Of a stretch of 59,863 bases of DNA, positions 9,294 through 17,990 are shown piece after piece. The notes under the pieces were generated by a model. The model searched no databases and had not been told where the DNA came from. It worked only from the letters and a program-made list of their open reading frames with translations. Source of the DNA: an uncultured Pirellulaceae bacterium (GTDB lineage Bacteria > Planctomycetota > Planctomycetia > Pirellulales > Pirellulaceae); assembly GCA_937929805.1 (NCBI GenBank), contig CALFUT010000039.1:1-59863 (forward strand), given 5' to 3'. Numbering within the stretch: the stretch's first letter is position 1; every line of letters starts with the position of its first letter. Position numbers and translations under genes: made by a program.

Positions 9294-9848
9294 TTAGACG
9301 ACGGGTTTCCAAAGCTCGGCAGTATCGACCGCAACACCATCCGCGATCGTCAAAGAAACAACGCCCTCATGTTCAACCAGCCGATACGCGTCGTCCTGCA
9401 ACTGGTATTGCTCAATCGCTTCGGCCATTGGATCAACGATCCAATACTCTTGAATCCCAGACTGTAGATACAGCTTCATCTTGATTTCGCGGTCGTGCTT
9501 CGGGTTTCCGGGGGAGAGAATCTCGATCATCAAATCCGGGACGCCATCGATTTTTGGCTTCGTCAGGATATCCATGTTGCCGGACAACACGACAACCAAG
9601 TCCGGCTGGACGATGGTTAGATCATGCAGTTGTACATCAACAGGAGCACAAAATACGACTCCCTTCTCAGCGAGTTGAATCTGAGTGTAAAGCTGGAACT
9701 GAATTCGTTGTGAAACAATTTGATGAAAGAGATTGGGTGCGGGATTCACGTAATGATCTCCTTCGATGATCTCGTGCCTTTTTCCATCGTTTGGAATCAG
9801 AGCATAGTGCTCGTACGTCAGCTTGATAGAATCTTTGTGAATGGTCAT
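9294..9848 (-). CDS. Uma2-family putative endonuclease (DUF820)
   Basis: The 184-residue protein fits the Uma2 family of the PD-(D/E)XK nuclease superfamily. Visible motifs are RHEIIEG near the N-terminus, VQPDLVVVLSG and PDLMIEILSPGN, supplying the acidic cluster, then KLYLQSGIQEYWIVDP with the Lys/Tyr positions typical of the family. These proteins are abundant in cyanobacteria and planctomycetes as stand-alone genes, and their target is not established. The gene stands alone on the minus strand with its own probable promoter (TATAAT at 9887-9892) and an AGGA ribosome site. Confidence 0.88.
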   Translation of the reverse strand: MTIHKDSIKLTYEHYALIPNDGKRHEIIEGDHYVNPAPNLFHQIVSQRIQFQLYTQIQLAEKGVVFCAPVDVQLHDLTIVQPDLVVVLSGNMDILTKPKIDGVPDLMIEILSPGNPKHDREIKMKLYLQSGIQEYWIVDPMAEAIEQYQLQDDAYRLVEHEGVVSLTIADGVAVDTAELWKPVV

Positions 9849-9886
9849 GGAAAATCCTGCGATTGGCCTGCATGCTCGCTAACCAT

Positions 9887-9916
9887 ATTATACCGACGTC
9901 GTCGCGCATGGTTCGA
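9887..9916 (-). promoter_or_regulatory. Probable promoter of the Uma2 gene
   Basis: On the minus strand a perfect TATAAT (9887-9892) lies 39 bases upstream of the Uma2 start codon. A weak -35 candidate (TCGAAC) is about 18 bases further upstream. Only the -10 match is strong. Confidence 0.4.
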
Positions 9917-10080
9917 CCAAAAACATCCCTCTTCTCTATTTTTCCCTTCCGCAGCCCCGCGACATCACCACAGCCACTCGGGCCGCCTTGGTGACTCAGG
10001 CCATCGATCCGTGGTAAGTTGATTCAACTTTAAGCGTTCCTTTTTTTACGAATTGCCAATTGCCGGCGGCGGGCTTTCTT

Positions 10081-12222
10081 ATGCAAACTCAACACAAACA
10101 CGAAAACCATCTGGCAAAAGAGTCCAGTCCTTACCTGCTGCAGCACAAAAACAATCCCGTCGATTGGTACCCTTGGAACGCGGAGGCACTTAAGAAGGCG
10201 AAGGACGAAGACAAACCGATCTTCCTTTCGATCGGATACTCGGCCTGCCATTGGTGCCACGTGATGGAGCACGAAAGTTTCGAGGATGAATCGATCGCGA
10301 AAATGCTCAACGAGAACTTTATCTGCATCAAAGTCGATCGGGAAGAGCGTCCGGACATCGATCAGATTTACATGAACGCCGTCGTTGCGATGCGAGGCCA
10401 AGGCGGTTGGCCGCTAAATGTATTCTTGACTCCCGACCAAGAGTTCTATTTCGGAGGCACCTACTGGCCGCCCAAGGCTCGCATGGGAATGCCGGGTTTT
10501 GACCAAGTGTTGAAGGGAAGCCTAGACGCATTCAAAAACAAACGTGAAGCCGTCGTCGAACAATCAAAAAAGATCACTGAGTTCCTTAACCAAAGTTCCG
10601 ATTCGGGCGACGAAGAGAATGCGAATGCGCCGGACGATACGGCGTTGATCATGGCGGCTCGGTCGCTAGAAAACGCATTCGATTTTCAAAACGGCGGCTT
10701 TGGAGACAAACCCAAATTCCCTCACTCGATGCAGCTTTGCTTCTTGCTGCGACTAGTTAGACGCTGGCCCGCGTTGCAAAGCCCGCCCAAAGAAACATTG
10801 AAGTCGATGGTCAGCCTGAACCTGCAGAAAATGGCTTGGGGGGGAATCTACGATCACCTCGGTGGTGGCTTTGCCCGCTACAGCGTCGACGAACACTGGT
10901 TGGTTCCGCACTTCGAGAAGATGCTTTACGACAACTCGCTGCTGACTGTCAGCTACGTCGATATGTTTCAGTTCTCTCGGGACCCGTTTTACGAAACCGT
11001 CGCCAGAGAAACGCTGGACTACATTCTGCATGACTTGACCGACGAAACGGGGGCCTTCTACAGCACCGAGGATGCAGACAGTGAAGGCGTCGAAGGCAAA
11101 TTCTATGTCTGGCAGAAGGATGAAATCGAAGCAACCATCGGTGCCGAAATCGCAGAGACGTTCTGCGATTTCTACAACGTGACCGAGCACGGCAATTTTG
11201 AGGAAGCCAACATCCTCAACCAAACTGAGTCACTCGAATCCTTCGCGAAAAAGCGAAAATTGGACGCGAGCGAATTGGCCGCCAAATTTCAACAAGCCAA
11301 AGAAAAACTGCTGACAGTACGCAACCAGCGAGTCCGCCCAGGGCTCGATGATAAAGTGTTGATCAACTGGAACGCGTTGGCGATCACCGCCATGGCTCGG
11401 GCTGGAGCGGCATTCAACGAACCTCGCTACACCGCCGCAGCACAGAAAGCATCCAAGTTCGTGCTCGAAAAAATGCGGCGAGACGACGGGCGGCTACTAC
11501 ACACTTGGCGGAACGGCCAAGCCAAACTGGACGGGTACCTTGATGACTACACCGGGATGATCGTGGCACTAATCACGTTGTATCAAACCGACTTTGACGA
11601 GCGGTGGATCGACGAGGCCGTCAAACTTGCTGAGCAAACGGTCGCTCATTTCGCGGATGAAGAAAACGGCGGATTCTTCTTTACCGCTGACGACCATGAG
11701 CAACTAATTGCTCGCGTCAAAGACTTTCAAGACAACAGCGTTCCCAGTGGCAACGCCTTGGCCGCGACGGGCATGCAAACGCTTGGACGGCTGCTCGGGC
11801 AGGACCAATGGATTGAACGTGCTCAAAACGTCATTACGGCGGGATCGAGTTTGATCCGCCGAGCCCCGATGGCTGCCGGTCAAATGCTGATCGCGGCAGA
11901 GAACATGTTGGACCAAAACTACGAACTGGTGTTGATGGGACCAACCGTGGAATCGGTTTCCAAAGCGTTGCAAGAACTCCGCAGCCACTTTTTACCCAAC
12001 GTAACCGTCATCTGTCGAACGGAAGATAACACGGAAACGCGTTCGGAACTGATTGACCAAGTTCTGTCCGGCAAAAAGTCAATCGACGATCAAGTCACGC
12101 TTTACGTTTGCCAAAACCACACGTGCAAACAACCAGTATCAGGTGAATCCAAGGTAATTGCGGCAATCAAAGAGCTGGCCGAGCGCGTCGATCGTTTGGA
12201 GAGAAAAAAAATCGGCAAGTAA
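10081..12222 (+). CDS. Thioredoxin-domain protein of the YyaL / DUF255 family
   Basis: The 713-residue protein starts with the highly conserved family block [20 protein letters not shown], then a thioredoxin-like domain with CHWC at 56-59 and the MNAVV...[10 protein letters not shown] segment. The rest forms an alpha/alpha toroid like N-acylglucosamine epimerases and glycosidases ([35 protein letters not shown]). Bacterial members have no firmly proven reaction; the human homologue is SPATA20. ATG at 10081 is preferred to a TTG at 10060 because GGCGGG precedes it by about 10 bases. No membrane span or signal peptide is seen, so it is probably cytoplasmic. Confidence 0.92.
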   Translation: MQTQHKHENHLAKESSPYLLQHKNNPVDWYPWNAEALKKAKDEDKPIFLSIGYSACHWCHVMEHESFEDESIAKMLNENFICIKVDREERPDIDQIYMNAVVAMRGQGGWPLNVFLTPDQEFYFGGTYWPPKARMGMPGFDQVLKGSLDAFKNKREAVVEQSKKITEFLNQSSDSGDEENANAPDDTALIMAARSLENAFDFQNGGFGDKPKFPHSMQLCFLLRLVRRWPALQSPPKETLKSMVSLNLQKMAWGGIYDHLGGGFARYSVDEHWLVPHFEKMLYDNSLLTVSYVDMFQFSRDPFYETVARETLDYILHDLTDETGAFYSTEDADSEGVEGKFYVWQKDEIEATIGAEIAETFCDFYNVTEHGNFEEANILNQTESLESFAKKRKLDASELAAKFQQAKEKLLTVRNQRVRPGLDDKVLINWNALAITAMARAGAAFNEPRYTAAAQKASKFVLEKMRRDDGRLLHTWRNGQAKLDGYLDDYTGMIVALITLYQTDFDERWIDEAVKLAEQTVAHFADEENGGFFFTADDHEQLIARVKDFQDNSVPSGNALAATGMQTLGRLLGQDQWIERAQNVITAGSSLIRRAPMAAGQMLIAAENMLDQNYELVLMGPTVESVSKALQELRSHFLPNVTVICRTEDNTETRSELIDQVLSGKKSIDDQVTLYVCQNHTCKQPVSGESKVIAAIKELAERVDRLERKKIGK

Positions 12223-12499
12223 TACTGGGCCCTATGTAGCGCCAGCCGTTCGCGCGGCACATCAACGACCTGCTCGATGGGTCGATTTCCCAATTTAACG
12301 CAAGGCATGATTCTCAAGAACCGATTTTGCCTTTAAAATCGCTGGCGGCGTCGGAGCGTCCAACCAAAGCTTCCGCCGCTGTCTTGATCCCGGGTAATTC
12401 CACCCAATAAAACCGGCTGACTGACGAACAACCGGCAACCAAACTGGCCGACGCTCGTTCGCCAGTGAGCAACCTGTCAATTTATCGAGGGAATCTGAA

Positions 12500-13249
12500 A
12501 TGATCTTTGGAAAGTTCTGGCGAGCCATCAGGGCTCAAGTCAACAAGCTGGCAAACTTCTTCTGGACCGCCGATCCGATCGCTCAGATGCAGTACGAGTA
12601 CGATAAGGCCGTCGAAGACATGAAGGGCGGACGTCAGGGCTTAGAACAGTACCGTGGGCTGGTCGAACGAGTGACTCGTCAGGTCGAAGGCGAACGCCGG
12701 CATCTGGCTCAGTTGCAAGCCAAGGTCAAAAGCTACTTATCAGCCGGCGATCGTGAAACTGCCGGAAAGTTTGCGATCGAAATGAACAAAGCCAAGGCGG
12801 ACTTGGCCGAAAACGAAGCTCAACTGGCAATGCACGAGAAAGCGTACGACAACAACGTACGCAAAGTCAAAGCAGCCATGGGCAAGCTGAAGGACATTCG
12901 CGAAAAGATCCAAGCCTACGATGCGGAACTAAAAATGAGTCGCGCTGAAGCTGAGATGGCGGAGTTGGCAAAGGACTTCAATTTCGACGTAACGACCGAC
13001 TTTGGTCAGATCGAAGCAGTCATTCAAGACAAAATCTCTTTGAATCGTGGCAAAGCACGCGTCGCTGCCGACCTAAGCGAACAAGGGATGGAAGACATCG
13101 AAAAAGAAGAAGCCATGGAGGCGGCTCAGGCAGAGGACGCATTGCGTAACTTCGAAGTTGAAATGGGATTGGTTACTCCAGCAACCGCCAGCATCGAAGA
13201 TGACGAAAAAGAACTCGGCCCAGCAGCCAAAGAAACGGAAACGAACTGA
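12500..13249 (+). CDS. pspA: PspA/IM30 family protein
   Basis: The 249-residue protein has the family layout: a short amphipathic N-terminus (MIFGKFWRAIRAQVNKL), then long coiled-coil helices rich in Glu, Lys, Ala and Gln (about residues 25-190), and an acidic tail. PspA/IM30 proteins assemble on the inner face of the membrane, are related to eukaryotic ESCRT-III and protect membrane integrity. It is the first of four consecutive plus-strand genes with an AAA+ ATPase next. Partnership of PspA-type proteins with AAA+ ATPases is established for PspF and, by analogy, Vps4. AGGGAAT precedes the ATG. No sigma-54 promoter is evident upstream. Confidence 0.92.
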   Translation: MIFGKFWRAIRAQVNKLANFFWTADPIAQMQYEYDKAVEDMKGGRQGLEQYRGLVERVTRQVEGERRHLAQLQAKVKSYLSAGDRETAGKFAIEMNKAKADLAENEAQLAMHEKAYDNNVRKVKAAMGKLKDIREKIQAYDAELKMSRAEAEMAELAKDFNFDVTTDFGQIEAVIQDKISLNRGKARVAADLSEQGMEDIEKEEAMEAAQAEDALRNFEVEMGLVTPATASIEDDEKELGPAAKETETN

Positions 13250-13320
13250 GGAGTGCGTGAGAGATCACGACTTTCATGGTCACTTTAATCTCTGAGGTAC
13301 ATGGACAGTGTTGGGTCTAA

Positions 13321-13474
13321 TGCGGAATGTGGAGTGCGGAATGCGGAATTACTCGCCATTCGATTTATCAGGTTTTAGCGTTGCACATCTGCGTAGTCAG
13401 CCAACGTATGCGTCGGGCAACACACCGTTCAGCACAAAACAATTCCGCAATCCCCATTCCTCATTCCGCACTTG
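13321..13474. repeat. Heptamer tracts in opposed orientation between pspA and the AAA+ gene
   Basis: At 13322-13350 the 7-bp unit GCGGAAT and variants (GTGGAGT) repeat about four times. At 13439-13474 the same unit appears on the other strand (ATTCCGC, ATTCCTC). About 90 bases of unique sequence lie between. The right tract ends only a few bases before the ATG of the AAA+ gene, which lacks a clear ribosome site. The same heptamer occurs at 41628-41668. Confidence 0.75.
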
Positions 13475-13477
13475 CCA

Positions 13478-15295
13478 ATGACTTCCACCATCCTTGCCAA
13501 CGACTCCGAACCACCTCGCACTCCTGATTGGTATCCCGGTTGGGCCAGCGAGCTTGCGAATCTTTACTTCGCTGCAAACACTTGTTTGTTTGTGATCCAC
13601 GGAAACGTCAACGACTTGGTCTACTGCAAGTCGGAAGACAAGGATGGCAAAGCCAATGACCGATTCTGCGGCCTAACTGATTTCCTTGCCGAACAGGTCT
13701 TTGGTTCGTGGGATGTCGTCACTTCTTACGACATGGGCCGCGGAATTCAGGCTCAGGCGGGTCCCGATGCAAGCCGCCATCGCGAGATGATGTCCACGCT
13801 TTCCAAGAATATCGGCAGCCCTACGCAATGGACACGTTCACCTGATGATGCGTTGGAAAATTTCAATCGCATGATTCAGCGAAGCTTGCTGGAGGATGAC
13901 GCGAAAGAGCGGAAACGAATGGCGTTCCTGTTCCCGTATGCACAATTCATGGTGCCGGCCGGTGATCAGGCGTCGGTTGCTCGTAGTCAAGCGTCACGAT
14001 TGGTCCGGTTTCTCTCTTGGGCGCAAAACCCTTACATCAAACGAGTCAACATTTCGTTTTGCTTGATCGCAGAAACGTTGACGGAGGTCAACAAACGTTT
14101 GGTGGAAGACGCGCATGTTGCCACGATCGAAGTACCACTGCCGGACGAGAAAACGCGTCGCTTGTTCATCGAAACGAATTACGATCTTGACCCCGATCCT
14201 GCTGATGACACTCAAGACGCCAAGGAAGTCGGCGAAGCGATGTCCGTTGAGGCAGTGACTCAAATCTCCAACGGATTGAATCTGGTCAACCTGAATACCG
14301 CGATGTCTCGCAGCAAGCTGACTGGTAAAGGCGTCGACATCGATGCGTTCCGAAAACTGAAAAAAGGCCTGATCGAACGTCAGTGCCATGACCTAGTGAC
14401 GTTCCTAGAACCGGGCCACACTTTGGACATGGTAGTCGGCCATGACGCGGCCAAGGATCGCTTGCGACTTGATGCTCGCTGGATCATTGAGGGACGATTG
14501 GATGCCGCGCCGATGGGGTATCTCATTTGCGGGCCCGTTGGCACTGGGAAAACGTTTATCTCCGAATGCTACGCGGGCTCGATCGGAATTCCGTGTCTGG
14601 TCCTAAAGAATTTTCGCTCGAAGTACGTCGGTGAAACGGAAGGCAACTTGGAAAAAGTGCTTAACGTCCTGCGGTCGCTCGGCCCAGTGATGGTGATCAT
14701 TGATGAAGCCGACGCGGCGCTTGGAAACCGCGAAGGCGGCGGTGACTCTGGGACCAGCAGTCGTGTGTTCTCCATGATCGCCAGCCAGATGGGCAACACT
14801 CGCTATCGAGGAAAAATCATTTGGATGCTGCTGACCAGTCGCCCGGAACGATTGCCGATTGACTTGAAGCGACAGGGCAGGGCAGAAGTTCATATTCCTT
14901 TGTTCTATCCGAAATCGGAAGAAGAAATCCGCAGCATGTTCAAGGTGATGTGTCGGAAGAACAAAGTGAAGCTGGCCGAAAATGCGATCCCAGATGTTTC
15001 ACCCGACCGCGAACTGAGTGGCGCGGACATCGAAAGCGTCGTGCTGAATGCCAAACGCGAAATGATGGCGGACGATCGGGAAGAACTGACGGCTGCCGAC
15101 CTTGAAATGTCACTGGAGAGCTTCATCCCTTCGGCTCAAGGCTTGGAAAAAGAGCGGCAGGAATTGTGTGCCGTTCTCGAATGCACCGACCGGCGGTTTC
15201 TGACGGATCATTGGAAGGAACAGCTTGCTCAATCGGGCGGTCGAGCCAAACTCCAACAGCGCGTTGCGATGATCGAAACGATGCTGGAAAATTAA
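13478..15295 (+). CDS. AAA+ ATPase of the PspA unit
   Basis: The 605-residue protein has a ~300-residue N-terminal region (with VIHGNVNDLVYC near residue 35) and one AAA+ module: Walker A GPVGTGKT near 350-357, Walker B VMVIIDEADAAL, a sensor/arginine-finger region (LLTSRPERLPIDLKRQGR) and a C-terminal helical lid (LSGADIESVVLNAKREMM). The module resembles the FtsH/CDC48/spastin group. No protease domain or membrane span is seen. Between PspA and a membrane-anchored substrate-binding/OmpA protein it may remodel PspA assemblies, by analogy with Vps4 and ESCRT-III. ATG 13478 is preferred to TTG 13472. The start is preceded directly by a heptamer repeat, so its translation signal is unusual. Confidence 0.85.
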   Translation: MTSTILANDSEPPRTPDWYPGWASELANLYFAANTCLFVIHGNVNDLVYCKSEDKDGKANDRFCGLTDFLAEQVFGSWDVVTSYDMGRGIQAQAGPDASRHREMMSTLSKNIGSPTQWTRSPDDALENFNRMIQRSLLEDDAKERKRMAFLFPYAQFMVPAGDQASVARSQASRLVRFLSWAQNPYIKRVNISFCLIAETLTEVNKRLVEDAHVATIEVPLPDEKTRRLFIETNYDLDPDPADDTQDAKEVGEAMSVEAVTQISNGLNLVNLNTAMSRSKLTGKGVDIDAFRKLKKGLIERQCHDLVTFLEPGHTLDMVVGHDAAKDRLRLDARWIIEGRLDAAPMGYLICGPVGTGKTFISECYAGSIGIPCLVLKNFRSKYVGETEGNLEKVLNVLRSLGPVMVIIDEADAALGNREGGGDSGTSSRVFSMIASQMGNTRYRGKIIWMLLTSRPERLPIDLKRQGRAEVHIPLFYPKSEEEIRSMFKVMCRKNKVKLAENAIPDVSPDRELSGADIESVVLNAKREMMADDREELTAADLEMSLESFIPSAQGLEKERQELCAVLECTDRRFLTDHWKEQLAQSGGRAKLQQRVAMIETMLEN

Positions 15296-15357
15296 AACGC
15301 AGCAACCCAACACTTTTTTCACAATAATCTCAAAGACACCACGAACAGGAGAATAAC

Positions 15358-15654
15358 ATGGCACGCATGAGCTGGCTTGATAGCGCCGGGGAAACAACGT
15401 TGATTGATGAATACGCTCAGAAGAGCGGTTCGTTCGTCGAGGCAATGGCTGATGGCAACATCGACGAATCCGAAGTCAAGGCGCAGGAAACCAAATTGGT
15501 CGATCTGATGAAAAAGGTCGAGCCGAAACTGGATGACGACCAACATGCTGAGATCACCGAATTGCTGTGTGAACTTTCGGCGTACAATTTGATGCAGATG
15601 CTGCACATGATTCATTCCTCGCGTCCAACGACGGCATCCACTTGGCGTCCTTAA
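15358..15654 (+). CDS. Small conserved protein of the PspA unit (98 aa)
   Basis: No named family is recognised. The protein is soluble, acidic and helical in appearance (MSWLDSAGETTLIDEYAQ, then ETKLVDLMKKVEPKLDDDQHAEITELLCEL), with a basic C-terminal tail. AGGAGAATAAC just before the ATG is a strong ribosome site, supporting a real gene. It sits 62 bp after the AAA+ gene and 91 bp before the substrate-binding/OmpA gene. It could be an adaptor for the ATPase; that is inference from position only. Confidence 0.75.
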   Translation: MARMSWLDSAGETTLIDEYAQKSGSFVEAMADGNIDESEVKAQETKLVDLMKKVEPKLDDDQHAEITELLCELSAYNLMQMLHMIHSSRPTTASTWRP

Positions 15655-15745
15655 GTTTCGGTAGCGGCTTTTTTAATTGAGCTGTATCGGTGGCGTCGGA
15701 CGAACAAACTGAAACTCTGAAGTACTCTTTGGCGGAGCAAAACTC

Positions 15746-17533
15746 ATGGCTGGTAAACCCACTCCCTTGTTCTATGCGGCAGTTGTCGCGGTAATCTTGG
15801 CATTGCTCGGATTCGCGATCTATCAGGCGGGTGATATCCTCGCCCCGGGCGGTGATGGTCCAGTCGCTCAAGGAACAAGCGGCTCCAGCGGTGATAACGA
15901 CATCGATCTGAATGAGATCTCGGGGGCCGAAGACGACAGCAATCCTTCCGGCGTTACCACCGTTAAGGAATATTCGTTCAAGCCAAGCGAGCGGTTGCCC
16001 GCGGTCAGTGGAACGGCAGCCTACAAGGCAATGGAGGATAACACCGTTCGATTCGCGTTGAACGTGTGGGCTGGTTGGGCTCCCATCATTCAAGCCAACA
16101 ATGGCTTCCGTGCCGACAAGGTCTGGAAGACGGCTGACGGGAAAGAGTTCAAAGTCGAGTTGGTCTTGATTGATAATCCGGTTGAGATGCGAGACGCTTA
16201 CGCTGCCGGCGAAGTCCACATCGGCTGGGCGACACTCGACATGATGCCGCTATTCATGGAAGGTTTCGTCAAACGAAACGGCGATCCAGTCGACAGTCGA
16301 GTCATGCCGCGCATCTTCCAACAGGTCGACTGGTCCAATGGTGGCGATGGAATTGTCGCCCGCAATGGAATCTCGTCCGTCGGTGATCTTCGTGGCAAGA
16401 AAATTGTTCTGGCTGAGAACTCGCCGTCCGAGTATTTCGTGTTGAACATGCTGGTATACGCCGGTGTTCAACCGGGCGAGGTCGAATTCGTTTACACCAA
16501 CGACGCGTTCGCAGCCGCCGCAGCGTTTGACGCCGACAAAAGCATTGATGCCGTGGTCTCTTGGGCACCCGACATCTACAACCTGTCTGATCAAAAAGGC
16601 AACAAGCTGATCGTCAGCACATTGACCGCCAACAAATTGATCGCCGACGTCTGGTTCGCGCGTGCTGATTTTGCCAAAGAGAATCCCGACATCTGCGAAG
16701 GTTTGGTACGAGGAATTTTCGACGCGATGCAGGACCTCAACACCGACGAGGCCAAGAAGAACGTTGCTCAATTGATGGCCGACGGCTACGGATTGCCGGC
16801 TGACGAAGCGTTCGGAATGCTGGCTGACGCTCACAGTACAAACTGGGCCGAAAACTATCAATTCTTTTTGAATCAGAACAACCCAGCCAACTTCGAACGT
16901 GTTTGGAATCAGGCCTACTACATTTATAAGAAGGTCCGAAAAATCACTCACCAGAAAGTCAAGTTTGACAAGGTCGTTGATTTTTCGATCATCGAAAAAC
17001 TTGGCAAGGAAGAAAAATACTCTTCACAAACGGACGAGTACTCAGTGCCGTTCATCCCGACGACGACCAGTCAAGTTCGCGGAGCGGAAGAGATTCTGAC
17101 CAATACGGTGGTGATTCATTTCTTCCCCAACAGTAGCGACTTGTACAAAAAGGTTACAAGAAAGATCGTGACCAAAGAGAAAGGTAAAAAAGTTGAGAAG
17201 GACGTTGAAGTCGAGTACGATCCGAAAGTAGATTTCGTCCTTGAAGAAATCGCCAAGCTTGCGGGGCAGTTCGGAACAGCTCGAATTGTGATCGAGGGAC
17301 ACACCGATAGCTCGATGAAGGGCAAAGCGCCCGTTTCGCTGGTGAAAGAACTGTCCGGCAGTCGAGCCGCAGCGGTCAAAGAAGCTTTGGCGAAAAAGTA
17401 CGATCTTGATCCAAACCAGTTCAACGTGGATGGCTTGGGCTGGGATCGTCCGGCGGACAGCAACGACCCGCTGAATCACGCGCAGAATCGACGCGTTGAA
17501 ATCAAGGTCTACCCGGCCGAATCGCTAAACTAG
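15746..17533 (+). CDS. Membrane-anchored substrate-binding domain fused to an OmpA domain
   Basis: The 595-residue protein has an N-terminal membrane anchor (about 9-28), an acidic Gly/Ser linker, then a periplasmic-binding-protein-like domain of the phosphate/nitrate/taurine type (NVWAGWAPIIQANNG, LVLIDNPVEMRDAYAAGEVHIGW, VGDLRGKKIVLAENSPSEYF) at about 90-400. The last 120 residues are an OmpA-type peptidoglycan-binding domain (IVIEGHTDSSMKG, SGSRAAAVKEAL, NRRVEIKVYP). No ABC permease or ATPase gene is nearby, so transport is unlikely. It may sense a small ligand or cell-wall state and pass it to the PspA/AAA+ pair encoded upstream. Function is inferred. Confidence 0.85.
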   Translation: MAGKPTPLFYAAVVAVILALLGFAIYQAGDILAPGGDGPVAQGTSGSSGDNDIDLNEISGAEDDSNPSGVTTVKEYSFKPSERLPAVSGTAAYKAMEDNTVRFALNVWAGWAPIIQANNGFRADKVWKTADGKEFKVELVLIDNPVEMRDAYAAGEVHIGWATLDMMPLFMEGFVKRNGDPVDSRVMPRIFQQVDWSNGGDGIVARNGISSVGDLRGKKIVLAENSPSEYFVLNMLVYAGVQPGEVEFVYTNDAFAAAAAFDADKSIDAVVSWAPDIYNLSDQKGNKLIVSTLTANKLIADVWFARADFAKENPDICEGLVRGIFDAMQDLNTDEAKKNVAQLMADGYGLPADEAFGMLADAHSTNWAENYQFFLNQNNPANFERVWNQAYYIYKKVRKITHQKVKFDKVVDFSIIEKLGKEEKYSSQTDEYSVPFIPTTTSQVRGAEEILTNTVVIHFFPNSSDLYKKVTRKIVTKEKGKKVEKDVEVEYDPKVDFVLEEIAKLAGQFGTARIVIEGHTDSSMKGKAPVSLVKELSGSRAAAVKEALAKKYDLDPNQFNVDGLGWDRPADSNDPLNHAQNRRVEIKVYPAESLN

Positions 17534-17735
17534 GCGTTTGCTTGACAACTAGAACTCGCGAAATTCATGGATCCGTCAAGGATCCAGATTGACTCCTCTG
17601 CGCCGTCGCATGAGCCGATATTGGCGACGGATTCATTTTTCGGCGATCAAATCCACTTTGCCGTAGCCGCAGTCGCGTATCGTGTCGATAATTGTAGGAA
17701 CAGCACTTCCGCTGAGCAAAAACGATGCTGGGAGG

Positions 17736-17828
17736 TTAAGGCTCCGTCCGCACCCAAGCTTAGGGCTCCGGCCGCGCCCAAGCTTAAGGCTCCGGCCGCA
17801 CCCAAGCTTAGGGCTCCGACCGCACCGC
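17736..17828 (+). repeat. 24-bp tandem repeat, nearly four units
   Basis: Units start at 17736, 17760, 17784 and 17808 (last one shortened) with consensus TTARGGCTCCGGCCGCACCC followed by AAGC. Differences are single substitutions. AAGCTT is formed at each junction. The unit is a multiple of three, so all frames stay open through it, which explains a spurious Ala-Pro-Lys-Leu reading frame. Confidence 0.85.
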
Positions 17829-17829
17829 T

Positions 17830-17887
17830 TGGATGATTGAGCTATTTGCTCCGCACGGCTCGGGTGAAGCCTCGCCCTACCGGCGAC
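17830..17887 (-). repeat. Dispersed 58-bp repeat, copy 1
   Basis: On the minus strand this stretch matches 52544-52602 on the plus strand in about 50 of 58 positions, including GGTAGGGCGAGGCT, GAGCCG, GCGGAGCAAA and AGCTCAA. It contains a small GAGC/GCTC hairpin. It abuts the 24-bp tandem repeat. Confidence 0.75.
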
Positions 17888-17990
17888 TCTACCGCGTTCA
17901 AAACAACCGTGACACTGAAAAACTTGCGTTGGCCATTTATAGAACTGAGCCGATCCGAAACTGGCGAGCGTTCCTGAAATCCTATCGACC

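Larger units (their letters stand above)
17534..17990. other. 457-bp gene-free stretch holding two repeat families
   Basis: The stretch between the OmpA fusion gene and the first transglutaminase gene holds a 24-bp tandem repeat (17736-17828) directly followed by a dispersed 58-bp repeat (17830-17887). An 89-codon frame across it is only the translation of the repeat and is not called. Confidence 0.65.

Noticed and set aside
9887-9916. Strong -35 box for the Uma2 promoter
   Set aside because: No TTGACA-like hexamer lies at 16-19 bp from the TATAAT; only the -10 is used as evidence.
12322-12341. CGATTTT / AAAATCG hairpin before pspA
   Set aside because: Seven A/T-rich pairs without a following T tract; likely chance.
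17567-17836. 89-codon frame with Ala-Pro-Lys-Leu repeats
   Set aside because: The repeat peptide results from the 24-bp tandem repeat, whose length keeps every frame open. No ribosome site or family match.
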